Part shown: positions 1 through 8,019 of the stretch, piece by piece
How positions within the stretch are numbered: position 1 is the stretch's first letter
Layout: each line of letters opens with the position of its first letter
Source: Bacteroidota bacterium
Lineage (GTDB): Bacteria; Bacteroidota; Bacteroidia; Bacteroidales; GCA-2748055
Assembly (NCBI GenBank): GCA_024244665.1
Contig: JAAEOI010000001.1
Coordinates: 1 to 21,180, forward strand
Direction of reading: 5' to 3'
DNA: 21,180 bases
The notes under the pieces: generated by a model
The model's input: the letters and a program-made list of their open reading frames with translations, nothing else
Database searches by the model: none
What the model was told of the DNA's origin: nothing
Translations under genes and position numbers: made by a program

Positions 1-3000
1 CGGATGGACCTGTAAGAATGCCATTGGCTGAGAATAATGGTCTCATTTATTTCACCAGTGATGATGGGAATTGTTATTGCCTGAATGCAGATAACGGATC
101 TACTGTATGGATAAAATCACTGGCGCCATCTCCACTTAAACTACTTGGAAATAAGCGACTTATATCCATGTGGCCCGCCCGGGGTGGCATTGTTATTAAA
201 GATAATATTATCTATACGGCTGCCAGTATTTTCCCCATGATGGGAACTTTCATTTATGCCCTCAATGCAGAAACAGGTGAGATCATTTGGAAAAACGAAG
301 GTACTGGTAGCAACTATATCCTTCAGCCACACAGATCCCCTGCATTTGCAGATGTTGCTCCACAGGGAACTTTTACAATCAGCGGAGACAGATTGCTTGT
401 GGCCGGAGGGCGTTCAGTTCCTGCTGCCTTTGACCTGAAAACAGGAGAGGAGCTGTATTATCACCTTGCATCTAGCGGGAAAACAGGCGGCGCGTTCACA
501 TGTGGGAATGACCAGGTATTTTTCAATCACCACAGAGAGCGAATGACCTGTATGTATGATTCAAAAACCGGGTTCCCTTTATTAAAGAATGCGGGGGAAT
601 ATCCCGTGGTTGACGGGGAACATATCTATTTTTCCGGCAATAGTGTAACCGCGTCAGCATTGGATGATACAATGGCTTTGTTTACTTTATGGGAAGCTGA
701 AGTGTCAGCAACCAACGATCTTATCAAAGCCGGAGATTGTCTTTATGCCGCTGATAGCAACGGTATTTCAGCCATAAAAATCGTCAACATGGAACCCCGG
801 ATCATTTGGACCCACTCAACGGAGAGATCCATAGAAAGGCTGGTGGCTTCCAATGGAAAGCTCATCGCAGTTACGGACGATGGGCAAATATTGGTATTCG
901 GTGATGTCCCCGCTTCAAATGTCACATTGTTGGAACAAACTGAAGTCAGGATCGCAGGCCGCTCTTTATCAGGTGAAAGAATCATCAGAGAAACGGGGAT
1001 TAGGAGCGGCTATGGAGTCATTATAGGCACTAAAAATCTACGCCTGCTGAAAAACCTGGTCTCAAATACATCCCTTTCATTGATTGCATTCGACAACGAT
1101 CCTGAGAGAATTTCATACCTCAGGGAATATTTTGATGGTCTCGGGGTCAAGGCTGACCGTCTCAGTTTCCAGAATTTCAATAAGACAGTTTCATTCCTTC
1201 CAAAATATTTTTCATCTCTTACGGTTGTCACCGATCCTGTCTATCTGAAGGATCATGACAAAGAGTTTATTGATGCTATTTTTGAATCTACCCGACCTTA
1301 CGATGGAAAGATCTGGATTCAAACCAGGGGCAGGGCAAGAATGGAATTGATAAGTACAGCCACCGATCTTGACTTGTTCGGAGCGCAACTCAGCAAGGGA
1401 TGGAGACATATGTTGATTTCAAGAACAGGTGCGCTTGAAGGGGCTGCGGACTGGACCCATAATTACGGGGATATTGCCAATACCATTAAGTCGGATGATC
1501 AGGCTGTGAAAGCTCCTCTTGGGATTTTATGGTTCGGTGGCAACTCGAATCTTGATGTGTTGCCACGACATGGCCACGGACCCTCAGAACAGGTCATAGA
1601 CGGCCGGCTTATTATCCAGGGAATCAACAGTATAAGCGCACGTGACGTGTATACTGGCAGAACAATCTGGAAAAAGGAATTTGAGCATCTGGATGAAGAT
1701 ACCTGGCTGGTATACTATGATGAAACCTATGATGAAGATCATCCCCTCGACACAAAATACAACCAGGTACACCTGCCGGGCGCCAATGCCAGGGGAACAA
1801 ATTTTATAGCCACCAGGGAATACGTTTATGCGATAGAAGGGACCAATTGCCATTTGCTTGATATTAAAACTGGCGAACTGGTGAAATCCATATCCACAGG
1901 AGATCCAAACACACAGAAACTGGGATATATCGGTGTCTATGACAATTTTCTGATCCTGGGGAATAATTTTATCCAGTATCCCAAAATACCAAATGAAGAG
2001 GGTGTCCGTCCAAAGAAGAAATTCGAGAACTTCGATCTTACGGCAAGTAAAGAGCTAATGATTTTGGATCGGTTCTCTGGTAAGAAATTATGGAGTATTC
2101 CGGCCAATCATGGTTTTCTTCACAATGCAGTTATTGCCGGCGATGGTATCCTGTACTGCCTTGATAAATTGCCGCAGAACCTGGAAACAAAGCTAAAAAG
2201 AAGGGGCCAGGCTCAACCCTCCGGGTCAAGATTGCTATACCTCGATATGAAAACAGGAGATATACTATCCGAGGAGACAAGCGATATTTTCGGATCATGG
2301 CTTGGCTACTCCAGCGAATATAAGTTACTCCTGCAGGCAAACAGACCTTCCAGGGATATGCTTTCCGGCGAAGACGGAAAAAGGATGATCGTATATAATA
2401 TACAATCTAATGAGATCCTCTGGGATAAACCAGTATTCTATTCTAATCCACCGATCATTTCCGGTGATAAGATATATACCAACGGAGAGGGATTTTCTCT
2501 GATGACCGGAGAACCTCTTAATGATAAGGATTTAATTACAGGGGAGGAGGTAAGATGGAATTTCAAGCGAGGGTATGGTTGCGGATATGTGATCGCCAGT
2601 GAACACCTGTTAACTTTCCGGTCTGCCTCTGCCGGATTTATCAACCTGGATGTATTTGAGGGAACGGGTAGCCTGGGAGGCTTTAGAGCCGGTTGTTCGG
2701 CCAATCTGATCGTCGCAAATGGTGTGCTAAATTCTCCGGATTATACACGCACATGTCAGTGTCCCTATCAGAATCAAACGTCCCTTGCCCTGATCAATAT
2801 GCCATGGATGACATACTGGACGAATAGTAATTATAAATGGAGCGGAAAGCAGATCAAACAATTGGGACTGAACCTGAATGCTCCTGGTGACAGGACTTCT
2901 GATGGTAACACACTGTGGCTCGAATTTCCAAATGTAGCCGGACCATCCCCAGAAATTCCTGTTAAGATAGACACCATCGATTATTACGAAATAAGGAAAG

Positions 3001-3365
3001 ATCCCATCTCCATCACTTCGAAAAATACTCCATGGATCAGTTCAAGTTCCATTGGAGGTATACGGTCAATGGAGATTACCTTATTAAAAGATTCTATAGC
3101 CGAGGAGGCATATTACAGTGTTCATCTCTATTTTTCTGAACCAGAGAAGACAGCAAAAGGAGAGCGGATTTTTGATATAATCATTCAAGGCAGGAAAGTA
3201 TTAGAAAACCTGGACATTATAAGTGAGTCAGGAAAAGAAGATAGGGAGCTTATTAAATCATTTGCCGGGATTCTGGCTGGAAAAACTTTAAAGATTGAAA
3301 TGGATCCGAAAAAAGGAAATACCATACTGTCAGGGATTGAGATTGTACAGGAAAGCACCCCTTAA
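1..3365 (+). CDS. PQQ-type beta-propeller protein with embedded methyltransferase-like domain and C-terminal malectin domain (5' partial)
   Basis: The frame is open to the left edge: codons for D-G-P-V-R precede the first visible ATG at 18, so the real start and any signal peptide lie outside the window. Numbering from that ATG, residues 1-300 contain propeller blades of the type YxxxAxxGxxxW (for example ALNAETGEIIW). Residues about 318-480 form a Rossmann-like insert resembling class I methyltransferases (IAFDNDPERISYL strand-helix), followed by GALEGAADWTHNYGD and LPRHGHGP. More propeller blades run to about 950, with a CQCPYQNQ motif at C913/C915. Residues about 1000-1112 look like a malectin carbohydrate-binding domain (YYSVHLYFSEPE, FDIIIQG). 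From memory, similar propeller-methyltransferase proteins occur in Planctomycetes. The role is unknown; an extracytoplasmic sugar- or cofactor-binding scaffold is an inference. An ABC transporter operon follows 18 bp downstream. Confidence 0.85.
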   Translation, partial: DGPVRMPLAENNGLIYFTSDDGNCYCLNADNGSTVWIKSLAPSPLKLLGNKRLISMWPARGGIVIKDNIIYTAASIFPMMGTFIYALNAETGEIIWKNEGTGSNYILQPHRSPAFADVAPQGTFTISGDRLLVAGGRSVPAAFDLKTGEELYYHLASSGKTGGAFTCGNDQVFFNHHRERMTCMYDSKTGFPLLKNAGEYPVVDGEHIYFSGNSVTASALDDTMALFTLWEAEVSATNDLIKAGDCLYAADSNGISAIKIVNMEPRIIWTHSTERSIERLVASNGKLIAVTDDGQILVFGDVPASNVTLLEQTEVRIAGRSLSGERIIRETGIRSGYGVIIGTKNLRLLKNLVSNTSLSLIAFDNDPERISYLREYFDGLGVKADRLSFQNFNKTVSFLPKYFSSLTVVTDPVYLKDHDKEFIDAIFESTRPYDGKIWIQTRGRARMELISTATDLDLFGAQLSKGWRHMLISRTGALEGAADWTHNYGDIANTIKSDDQAVKAPLGILWFGGNSNLDVLPRHGHGPSEQVIDGRLIIQGINSISARDVYTGRTIWKKEFEHLDEDTWLVYYDETYDEDHPLDTKYNQVHLPGANARGTNFIATREYVYAIEGTNCHLLDIKTGELVKSISTGDPNTQKLGYIGVYDNFLILGNNFIQYPKIPNEEGVRPKKKFENFDLTASKELMILDRFSGKKLWSIPANHGFLHNAVIAGDGILYCLDKLPQNLETKLKRRGQAQPSGSRLLYLDMKTGDILSEETSDIFGSWLGYSSEYKLLLQANRPSRDMLSGEDGKRMIVYNIQSNEILWDKPVFYSNPPIISGDKIYTNGEGFSLMTGEPLNDKDLITGEEVRWNFKRGYGCGYVIASEHLLTFRSASAGFINLDVFEGTGSLGGFRAGCSANLIVANGVLNSPDYTRTCQCPYQNQTSLALINMPWMTYWTNSNYKWSGKQIKQLGLNLNAPGDRTSDGNTLWLEFPNVAGPSPEIPVKIDTIDYYEIRKDPISITSKNTPWISSSSIGGIRSMEITLLKDSIAEEAYYSVHLYFSEPEKTAKGERIFDIIIQGRKVLENLDIISESGKEDRELIKSFAGILAGKTLKIEMDPKKGNTILSGIEIVQESTP

Positions 3366-3383
3366 AACTCAAATCTGCACCTA

Positions 3384-4178
3384 ATGAAAAGAAAATTCTT
3401 TACGATCATTCTTTTGGCTGCACTTATTAGCCTGGCCTGTACCACCCGGGTGTCTGAATGGGTACTACTGAATGCCCCTCCAAATCAATATACACTGGTC
3501 TGTTTTTTTAAAGGTTCTATTTCCGAATCTGTGAAGAACCAGAACCAGAAGCTTGCCGAAGTAATTAGTACTGCCAATATCCAGTTTAAAACAGTAAGCA
3601 GAGAGGAAATCGCCGAACCATACTACGGACTTTATTATGAAGGCCGTTTCTTCTCAAAGTTTAAGACAGTGGATGATCTGAAAGGCTTATCCAGCTCTCC
3701 ATTACGCGAGAAAGTAGCCGCCGAACTGATGGCAGGAAAGCTATGTGTGATGCTTTATCTGAAAACGGATCATAAGGAAAAGGATGAAAGGGGGCTGATT
3801 ACATTGCGCAGGACCATCGAATCATCACCATTCAATAAAATCATCACGGTGGTTGAATTAAGCAGGAACAGCACGGAAGAGCATCATTTCGTCTCCATGT
3901 TGTTGAATGTTGAAGATGACCTCAAGGATATTCAGGAGCCAATGCTGTTTGGCATTTTTGGCCGGTTCAAGGCTTTGGAACCTCTCCTGGGCGGAGGTAT
4001 TTCAGGAGAAAATATCAATCTGATGATCGATTATTTTACTGCGGAGTGCAGCTGTTTGATTAAAGATGATCTTCCCGGGACCGATATTCTTTTTAGGGAT
4101 CAATGGGAGAATCCTCAAACTGCACTTCTCAATAAAATTATTGATGATAATCCCATGCTTGGCACTAAATGCAGATAG
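3384..4178 (+). CDS. Putative lipoprotein with conserved CxC motif, partner of the downstream ABC transporter
   Basis: This is a 264-residue protein with a basic N-terminus, a hydrophobic stretch and a probable lipidated Cys19 (SLAC, a loose lipobox). The central part alternates strands and helices in a way that could be thioredoxin-like (YTLVCFFKGSISESV, LCVMLYLKTD), but the usual CxxC is absent. The C-terminal third has a distinctive block, FGRFKALEPLLGGGIS then AECSCLIKDDLPGTD, with C222 and C224. I recall similar blocks in proteins beside ABC permeases in Planctomycetes, but I cannot verify that here. It starts 18 bp after the propeller gene, and its last 10 bases overlap the next gene, so co-translation is likely. 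A periplasm-facing accessory subunit or redox/metal-binding protein is inferred. No enzymatic function can be assigned. Confidence 0.75.
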   Translation: MKRKFFTIILLAALISLACTTRVSEWVLLNAPPNQYTLVCFFKGSISESVKNQNQKLAEVISTANIQFKTVSREEIAEPYYGLYYEGRFFSKFKTVDDLKGLSSSPLREKVAAELMAGKLCVMLYLKTDHKEKDERGLITLRRTIESSPFNKIITVVELSRNSTEEHHFVSMLLNVEDDLKDIQEPMLFGIFGRFKALEPLLGGGISGENINLMIDYFTAECSCLIKDDLPGTDILFRDQWENPQTALLNKIIDDNPMLGTKCR

Positions 4179-4393
4179 ATACTCTGTCATATGACTCCCT
4201 TGACAGCCGCCCATTGCCTGAATGGCTTGTCGATCAGAAATCGGGTATTACTACCATTGAGCCTGAAGAGATTGTTATGAAGGAGGATCATTCACTGACA
4301 ATTTCCTTTATTGCAACGGGCCTTTTCATCATATTGCTGGTGGTTTTAATCACCCTTTATATAAACAGAAAACATAAGAATCAGGTAACATGA
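4169..4393 (+). CDS. Small single-pass membrane protein in ABC transporter operon
   Basis: This is a 74-residue ORF. Residues about 1-43 are polar and acidic, with a PLPEW motif. Residues about 44-65 form one strong transmembrane helix (SFIATGLFIILLVVLITLY), followed by a short basic tail (NRKHKN), which suggests an N-out, C-in topology. An in-frame TAA lies directly before its ATG (4166-4168), so the start is fixed and it is not simply a frameshifted tail of the preceding gene. It overlaps the preceding gene by 10 bases, and its stop overlaps the next start as ATGA at 4390-4393. Both overlaps suggest translational coupling. I do not recognise the family. It may anchor or bridge the lipoprotein and the permease. 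Confidence 0.7.
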   Translation: MQIDTLSYDSLDSRPLPEWLVDQKSGITTIEPEEIVMKEDHSLTISFIATGLFIILLVVLITLYINRKHKNQVT

Positions 4394-5556
4394 GTCCGTT
4401 GAGATTGGTCATTAAAGAACTTCTATACAGGAGGATCAGTTCCCTGGTAATCCTTTTTACGGTTGTTGTCGCCAGCTCAGTTTCCATTGCGATATATACA
4501 TTAAGTAAAGCCAGCGAAAATGAGACCAGGAAGATCATGCGTGAGCAGGGGCTGAACCTTTACATTTTTCCAAAGGGGACAAATCTGATTGATTTCTATT
4601 CAATTAACAATACCGAAACCTTTCCGGATCATTATGTGGATGTTCTGGCTGATTCAAAAACCTTCGATGCCGTCAGACACCTGACGGGTATTTTACAGGT
4701 CAAAAACCCGGAGTGGAAAGATGCAAACGGATCTGTGCACCAGATCATATTATTCGGTTACAAAGATGAAGCTGAACAGAAATACCTGTCACAGCAGGAA
4801 ACCATGGGATTTGATGTGCAAAAGGGGACTGTTCAGCTAGGTGCACTGGTAGCAAAGAATGTTCAAACCGATGAACCTTTTGTCATTGAGGATATCGATG
4901 GTAAACCTCATAGCTTTGTAGTGGATAAAAGGCTGGAAGAGGGCAAGGGAATGATGGACCAGGGAGTATCCTTTCATCTTGAAGACCTGCAGAAAATTCT
5001 GGGAATGGAAGGTGAAATAAATAAGATAGAGGCTCTGGGATGCGTATGTCACGATGGAAGGATCAGGAATGCAAGAAGCCAGGTCCAGGCCATATTTTCC
5101 GACCTGGAGGTTACTGAAATAAGCAGTATTGCCGATGCCCGTGAGAATCAACGTCTAATGATGAATAAATACGGCGCATTTATCATCCCATTTGTCATCA
5201 TATCGGCACTGCTGATTACCGGACTTCTGTTTCATCAGAATGTGAAAACAAGAAATCGTGAAATAGGTTTGTTAATAGCCATGGGCAGGAATTCTAACAC
5301 CATTCTGTTCATGATCCTGTTCAAAGCATTTATACTTGGATTGGCAGGAGGTATAATAGGATTTTTTGCAGGAAGCTGGATTGCAGAATATGTTGGGAAA
5401 GAGATTTTCCGATTTACCGCATTCAGCATCAAGCCTGTCTGGTCGGTGTTCTATTATACCGTATTTATTTTCCCTCTGCTTTGGATGATCAGTAGCTGGA
5501 TCCCTGCTTTACTGGCCACCAGGATTGATGCAGCAAGAATATTAAGTGAAGATTAA
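4390..5556 (+). CDS. FtsX/MacB-type ABC transporter permease
   Basis: This 388-residue permease has the four-helix FtsX layout. Helix 1 is at about residues 17-38 (LVILFTVVVASSVSIAIYTL), followed by an extracytoplasmic domain of roughly 220 residues. Helices 2-4 lie at about 258-278, 303-333 and 355-380. The loop KTRNREIGLLIAMGRNSNTI after helix 2 is the typical FtsX coupling region, and the protein ends RIDAARILSED, like MacB/LolC-type permeases. Such permeases often work mechanically, releasing lipoproteins or driving envelope proteins, rather than moving small solutes. The ATPase gene follows with a 1-base TAATG overlap at 5554-5558. The linked lipoprotein and propeller protein are likely its extracytoplasmic partners; the substrate is unknown. 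The extracytoplasmic domain contains a cysteine pair (GCVC) near residues 218-221. Confidence 0.9.
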   Translation: MSPLRLVIKELLYRRISSLVILFTVVVASSVSIAIYTLSKASENETRKIMREQGLNLYIFPKGTNLIDFYSINNTETFPDHYVDVLADSKTFDAVRHLTGILQVKNPEWKDANGSVHQIILFGYKDEAEQKYLSQQETMGFDVQKGTVQLGALVAKNVQTDEPFVIEDIDGKPHSFVVDKRLEEGKGMMDQGVSFHLEDLQKILGMEGEINKIEALGCVCHDGRIRNARSQVQAIFSDLEVTEISSIADARENQRLMMNKYGAFIIPFVIISALLITGLLFHQNVKTRNREIGLLIAMGRNSNTILFMILFKAFILGLAGGIIGFFAGSWIAEYVGKEIFRFTAFSIKPVWSVFYYTVFIFPLLWMISSWIPALLATRIDAARILSED

Positions 5557-6224
5557 TGATTGATATCAACCATATTTCAAAGACATTCAAAAGAAGTACC
5601 GAGGAATATACGGCTCTTGTGGATGTATCACTCAAGATCAAAAAAGGAGATTATATTTCTGTTTCCGGTTCGAGCGGATCAGGAAAATCCACCCTGCTCA
5701 ATGTTATTGGTGGATTGATTCGTCCCGATGCTGGAGAAGTAATATACAAAGGTGAGAGCATATATGATCAGAGAGGGAGATTCCTGGACCTATACCGTAA
5801 AAGAGATGTGGGATTTATGTTTCAGCAGTTTCATTTAATGCCTTATCTAACGGTAGTTGAAAATATAGGGCTGAGCTGTTATCAGAAATCCCATGCTGAT
5901 GCAATCAATGGCTATCTGGAAAAATGTTCCCTCGTGAAAACAAAAGATAAATATCCTTCAGACCTGAGTGTCGGAGAAAAACAGAGGGCCGCTTTTATTC
6001 GCGCAATTATTTCAAATCCTGAATTACTCCTTGCTGATGAACCTACAGGAAATCTGGATCCTCAAAACAGTGAAATTCTAATGACCCTTATTGAGGAGTT
6101 CCATAAAAATGGGGGAACGGTTGTCCTGGTTTCTCATGATCCTACTGCGACCAAATATTCAAATTTGAATATCAAGATTGAGCTGGGAAGAATTCATATT
6201 CCAGCTCAAACCTTTGGTGAATGA
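5556..6224 (+). CDS. ABC transporter ATP-binding protein (MacB/LolD-like)
   Basis: This 222-residue ATPase is complete for a LolD/MacB-type nucleotide-binding subunit. It has Walker A GSSGSGKST (38-46), a Q-loop FQQFHLMPYLTVVEN (Q90/Q91), signature LSVGEKQR (137-144), Walker B LLLADEPTGNLD with catalytic E162, and switch His194 (VSHD). The signature reads LSVGE rather than the usual LSGGE; the second position is variable in many active ATPases. It would energise the permease encoded immediately upstream, on the cytoplasmic face of the inner membrane. The start shares one base with the permease stop (TAATG), which indicates translational coupling. It is the last gene of the + strand operon, and a GC-rich hairpin lies about 30 bp downstream. 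Confidence 0.95.
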   Translation: MIDINHISKTFKRSTEEYTALVDVSLKIKKGDYISVSGSSGSGKSTLLNVIGGLIRPDAGEVIYKGESIYDQRGRFLDLYRKRDVGFMFQQFHLMPYLTVVENIGLSCYQKSHADAINGYLEKCSLVKTKDKYPSDLSVGEKQRAAFIRAIISNPELLLADEPTGNLDPQNSEILMTLIEEFHKNGGTVVLVSHDPTATKYSNLNIKIELGRIHIPAQTFGE

Positions 6225-6255
6225 AGACAAGTATCCTGTCCATCAAGATTAACTG

Positions 6256-6270
6256 CCGAGGATTCCTCGG
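6256..6270 (+). terminator. GC-rich hairpin downstream of ABC operon, candidate terminator
   Basis: CCGAGG and CCTCGG form a perfect 6-bp stem around an ATT loop, extendable by a G-U and a T-A pair. It begins 32 bp after the ATPase stop. The sequence after the stem (TAATTGCAATTTC) is AT-rich but has no clean T-run, so it may be a weak intrinsic terminator or a 3' mRNA-stabilising hairpin. Apart from this, 6225-6308 holds nothing I recognise. Confidence 0.4.
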
Positions 6271-6308
6271 TAATTGCAATTTCAAGTATCCTATCATAAA
6301 TCTAACAA

Positions 6309-6470
6309 CTATCTGTATGGGTTCCATGTAATAGTTTTAGGGGTAATATATTCAACAGTTCCGTCCGGGAAATCCCAGCGATCCTCATGCATAGATATTT
6401 CAAGTTGTTTTGACTGGCCAGAACTCAGCTGAGCCATTAAAATCAGGGCAATGCAAAAGCAGAAATACAT
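6309..6470 (-). pseudogene. Short secreted-protein stub, possible remnant of a LamG/DUF1080-like gene
   Basis: The minus strand from ATG at 6470 to TAG at 6309 encodes 53 residues. A convincing Sec signal peptide (MYFCFCIALILMAQLSSGQ) is followed by KQLEISMHEDRWDFPDGT and a short tail ending TWNPYR. The RWDFPDGTVEY stretch resembles the first strand of secreted LamG/DUF1080-type proteins, but the rest of a jelly-roll domain is missing. It starts 3 bp after the stop of the TonB-C/TPR gene, so it sits as the last cistron of that operon. I read it as the 5' end of a truncated gene. A genuine tiny secreted protein is the alternative. Confidence 0.4.
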
Positions 6471-6473
6471 CTG

Positions 6474-7178
6474 TCAATAGATAAGGCTGCTTAACTGAAG
6501 TTCACTTTCTATAAAATCTTCCACCGCATCGAGTTTGGTCAGCATAGGATCGGCCAGCTGACTGTCCAGATCAGCCACTCTCTCAAAATCATTCAGAGCT
6601 CCCTCCAGGTCGCCTGAATAGTACTTTGCTAAACCTCGTCTATAAATTGTTAAATCATAAACCGGATAAATGTCAATGGATCTGGAATAGAGTTTTATGG
6701 CTCTGCTGTATTTGCCTTCTTTCAGCAATTTATCGCCTTTGTTTTTATTCAATTGTGCAGTTGTATACATCCCGGACCTTTCAATCTTGTATAGCACGGA
6801 CACCTCCTTTTCCATGGGCACTGGAAGACCATTGATTGTGCCCGGTTTCCACATGCCTTTGCTTGCTTTCAAGACATCTATTACATCATCATCAATTATG
6901 TTAGAAACGCTATGGATAACTTGAAGTTCTGACAGGTTCCCTGTTGGCAGGACATTAAATCGAATTACAACTGTTCCTTCGATTCCAGTTTTATAGGCGT
7001 TAAACGGATAGTAAAGGTTTTGCTGTAAAAACTCTTTAATGCCTATGTTCTCAGTTATCCCTTTAAATTCAGGTTTCACGATACTCATCATGGCTGATTC
7101 AAAGGATGCGTCTTCACTCTGGGCAAAAACCGATGAAGAAAATATAGAGAATACTAATACTAATTTGGAAAGTCTCAT
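6474..7178 (-). CDS. Secreted TonB C-terminal domain + TPR protein
   Basis: This 234-residue protein has an N-terminal Sec signal (MRLSKLVLVFSIFSSSVFAQ, probable cleavage after FAQ). Residues about 45-132 match a TonB C-terminal domain: YPFNAYKTGIEGTVVIRFNV, LPTGNLSELQVIHS and MWKPGTINGLPVPME. Residues about 142-205 look like one to two TPR helical pairs (GDKLLKEGKYSRAIKLYSRSI, RGLAKYYSGDLEGALNDFE). Unlike classical TonB there is no retained N-terminal transmembrane anchor and no proline-rich spacer, so it probably does not transduce ExbB/ExbD energy itself. It lies 85 bp downstream of the LamG-like gene on the same strand and is likely co-transcribed with it. A periplasmic adaptor role is inferred. 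Confidence 0.8.
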   Translation of the reverse strand: MRLSKLVLVFSIFSSSVFAQSEDASFESAMMSIVKPEFKGITENIGIKEFLQQNLYYPFNAYKTGIEGTVVIRFNVLPTGNLSELQVIHSVSNIIDDDVIDVLKASKGMWKPGTINGLPVPMEKEVSVLYKIERSGMYTTAQLNKNKGDKLLKEGKYSRAIKLYSRSIDIYPVYDLTIYRRGLAKYYSGDLEGALNDFERVADLDSQLADPMLTKLDAVEDFIESELQLSSLIY

Positions 7179-7229
7179 GTCTGTAATTTTTAGAAGTTAT
7201 AACATATTGATACTCTTCTTTCGAAGAAA

Positions 7230-7248
7230 AATTAAAGTCTTTTTAATT
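7230..7248 (-). terminator. AT-rich inverted repeat between LamG-like and TonB-C genes
   Basis: On the minus strand AATTAAA and TTTAATT form a 7-bp stem with a 5-nt loop, followed by TTTTTC. It lies 15 bp after the LamG-like stop. The stem has no GC pairs, so it is at best a weak attenuator between the two genes. Confidence 0.25.
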
Positions 7249-7263
7249 GTAATTCGTCAGTGA

Positions 7264-7905
7264 TCACTGCTCTTTATTAATAATCAGATTGGCAAAATAT
7301 CCATCCCAGGACCAGAAGCCAACGGAACCTTTGCTTACTCCGTATTTCATGTCATTCACAACAAGAACCGGTTCAGGATCGCTGTTTATATATACTTTGA
7401 CTGTGGTGTTTTTTATTTCAAGCTTCACGTGAAACCACTGATTCTTTTTGATGTCCGCTCCTGATTCATATTTGGCGGGAAAATTTTTGCGTAGAAAATG
7501 CCAGCTGTATTTGGTTCCTTTCGCCACATACTGGACCGTATTCTCATGCTTTTCTGTCCCGGAATTGAAAGGTCGGAAATAGATGCACTCAAACTGGGCT
7601 CCGTTTTTGGCCCTGAAGGCAATGCCTGTGAAAATATCTGAGGCAATATCACATTCAATGGTTCCATTCTGAAATTCGAACTCCCTGAGGTAGGCGGCAT
7701 CATGTCCATGATCCCTGTCTGAATTCCTGAGTTTTTTAAGATGGAATGCATCCTTGCCCCAGTATGGGATCATTTCGAAAAGGACACTGTCCGGTTCATC
7801 CAGCATGAAGCTGTTGATGTCATTTGTTTTTTGGCTTGATTGACCATGAATTGTATGGATGGTCAAACAGGACAAAGTCAGAATTAGTGCGATTGTTTTC
7901 ATCAT
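7264..7905 (-). CDS. Secreted LamG/DUF1080-like jelly-roll protein
   Basis: This 213-residue protein has a Sec signal peptide (about residues 1-22, ending IHG-QSS). The mature part follows the pattern of concanavalin/LamG-like or DUF1080-like domains: FEFQNGTIECDIASD, then FTGIAFRAKNGAQFECIYFRP, KKNQWFHVKLEIKNTTVKVYIN, and a closing GSVGFWSWDGYFANLIIN. Such domains usually bind or act on carbohydrates. No catalytic residues can be assigned with confidence, and the length fits a single domain. It is transcribed divergently from a membrane-bound regulator whose own C-terminus has a related look (VSIMLNDRLVRSFTF ... GKVDDIILSD). That pairing suggests a linked sensing function. The promoter should lie in the 146-bp shared upstream region. 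Confidence 0.75.
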   Translation of the reverse strand: MMKTIALILTLSCLTIHTIHGQSSQKTNDINSFMLDEPDSVLFEMIPYWGKDAFHLKKLRNSDRDHGHDAAYLREFEFQNGTIECDIASDIFTGIAFRAKNGAQFECIYFRPFNSGTEKHENTVQYVAKGTKYSWHFLRKNFPAKYESGADIKKNQWFHVKLEIKNTTVKVYINSDPEPVLVVNDMKYGVSKGSVGFWSWDGYFANLIINKEQ

Positions 7906-7958
7906 GTGGTTTTATTTGTTTCAGGTCAAATCTCCGTAAAGTGCTTCAAATGAGAGAA

Positions 7959-7991
7959 TCAAAGGACGTTCAAAGGGCGTTCAAAGGGCGT
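7959..7991. repeat. Three tandem 11-bp repeats, candidate operator
   Basis: The unit TCAAAGGRCGT occurs three times head to tail (7959-7969, 7970-7980, 7981-7991); the first copy has A where the others have G. The sequence continues with TCATGTTCA, a partial fourth copy. The 11-bp period is close to one helical turn, so bound monomers would lie on the same DNA face. The array is in the divergent region between the LamG-like gene and the membrane-anchored regulator, just upstream of a -7-like box. Confidence 0.65.
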
Positions 7992-8019
7992 TCATGTTCA
8001 GGGTGCGCTGAAAAAGGAT

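Noticed and set aside
3384..4393. Lipoprotein and small membrane protein as one frameshifted gene
   Set aside because: An in-frame TAA lies directly before the small ORF's ATG, and the overlap pattern matches the other coupled genes in the operon.
7959..7991. CRISPR-like array
   Set aside because: The repeats are 11 bp and adjoining, without spacers.
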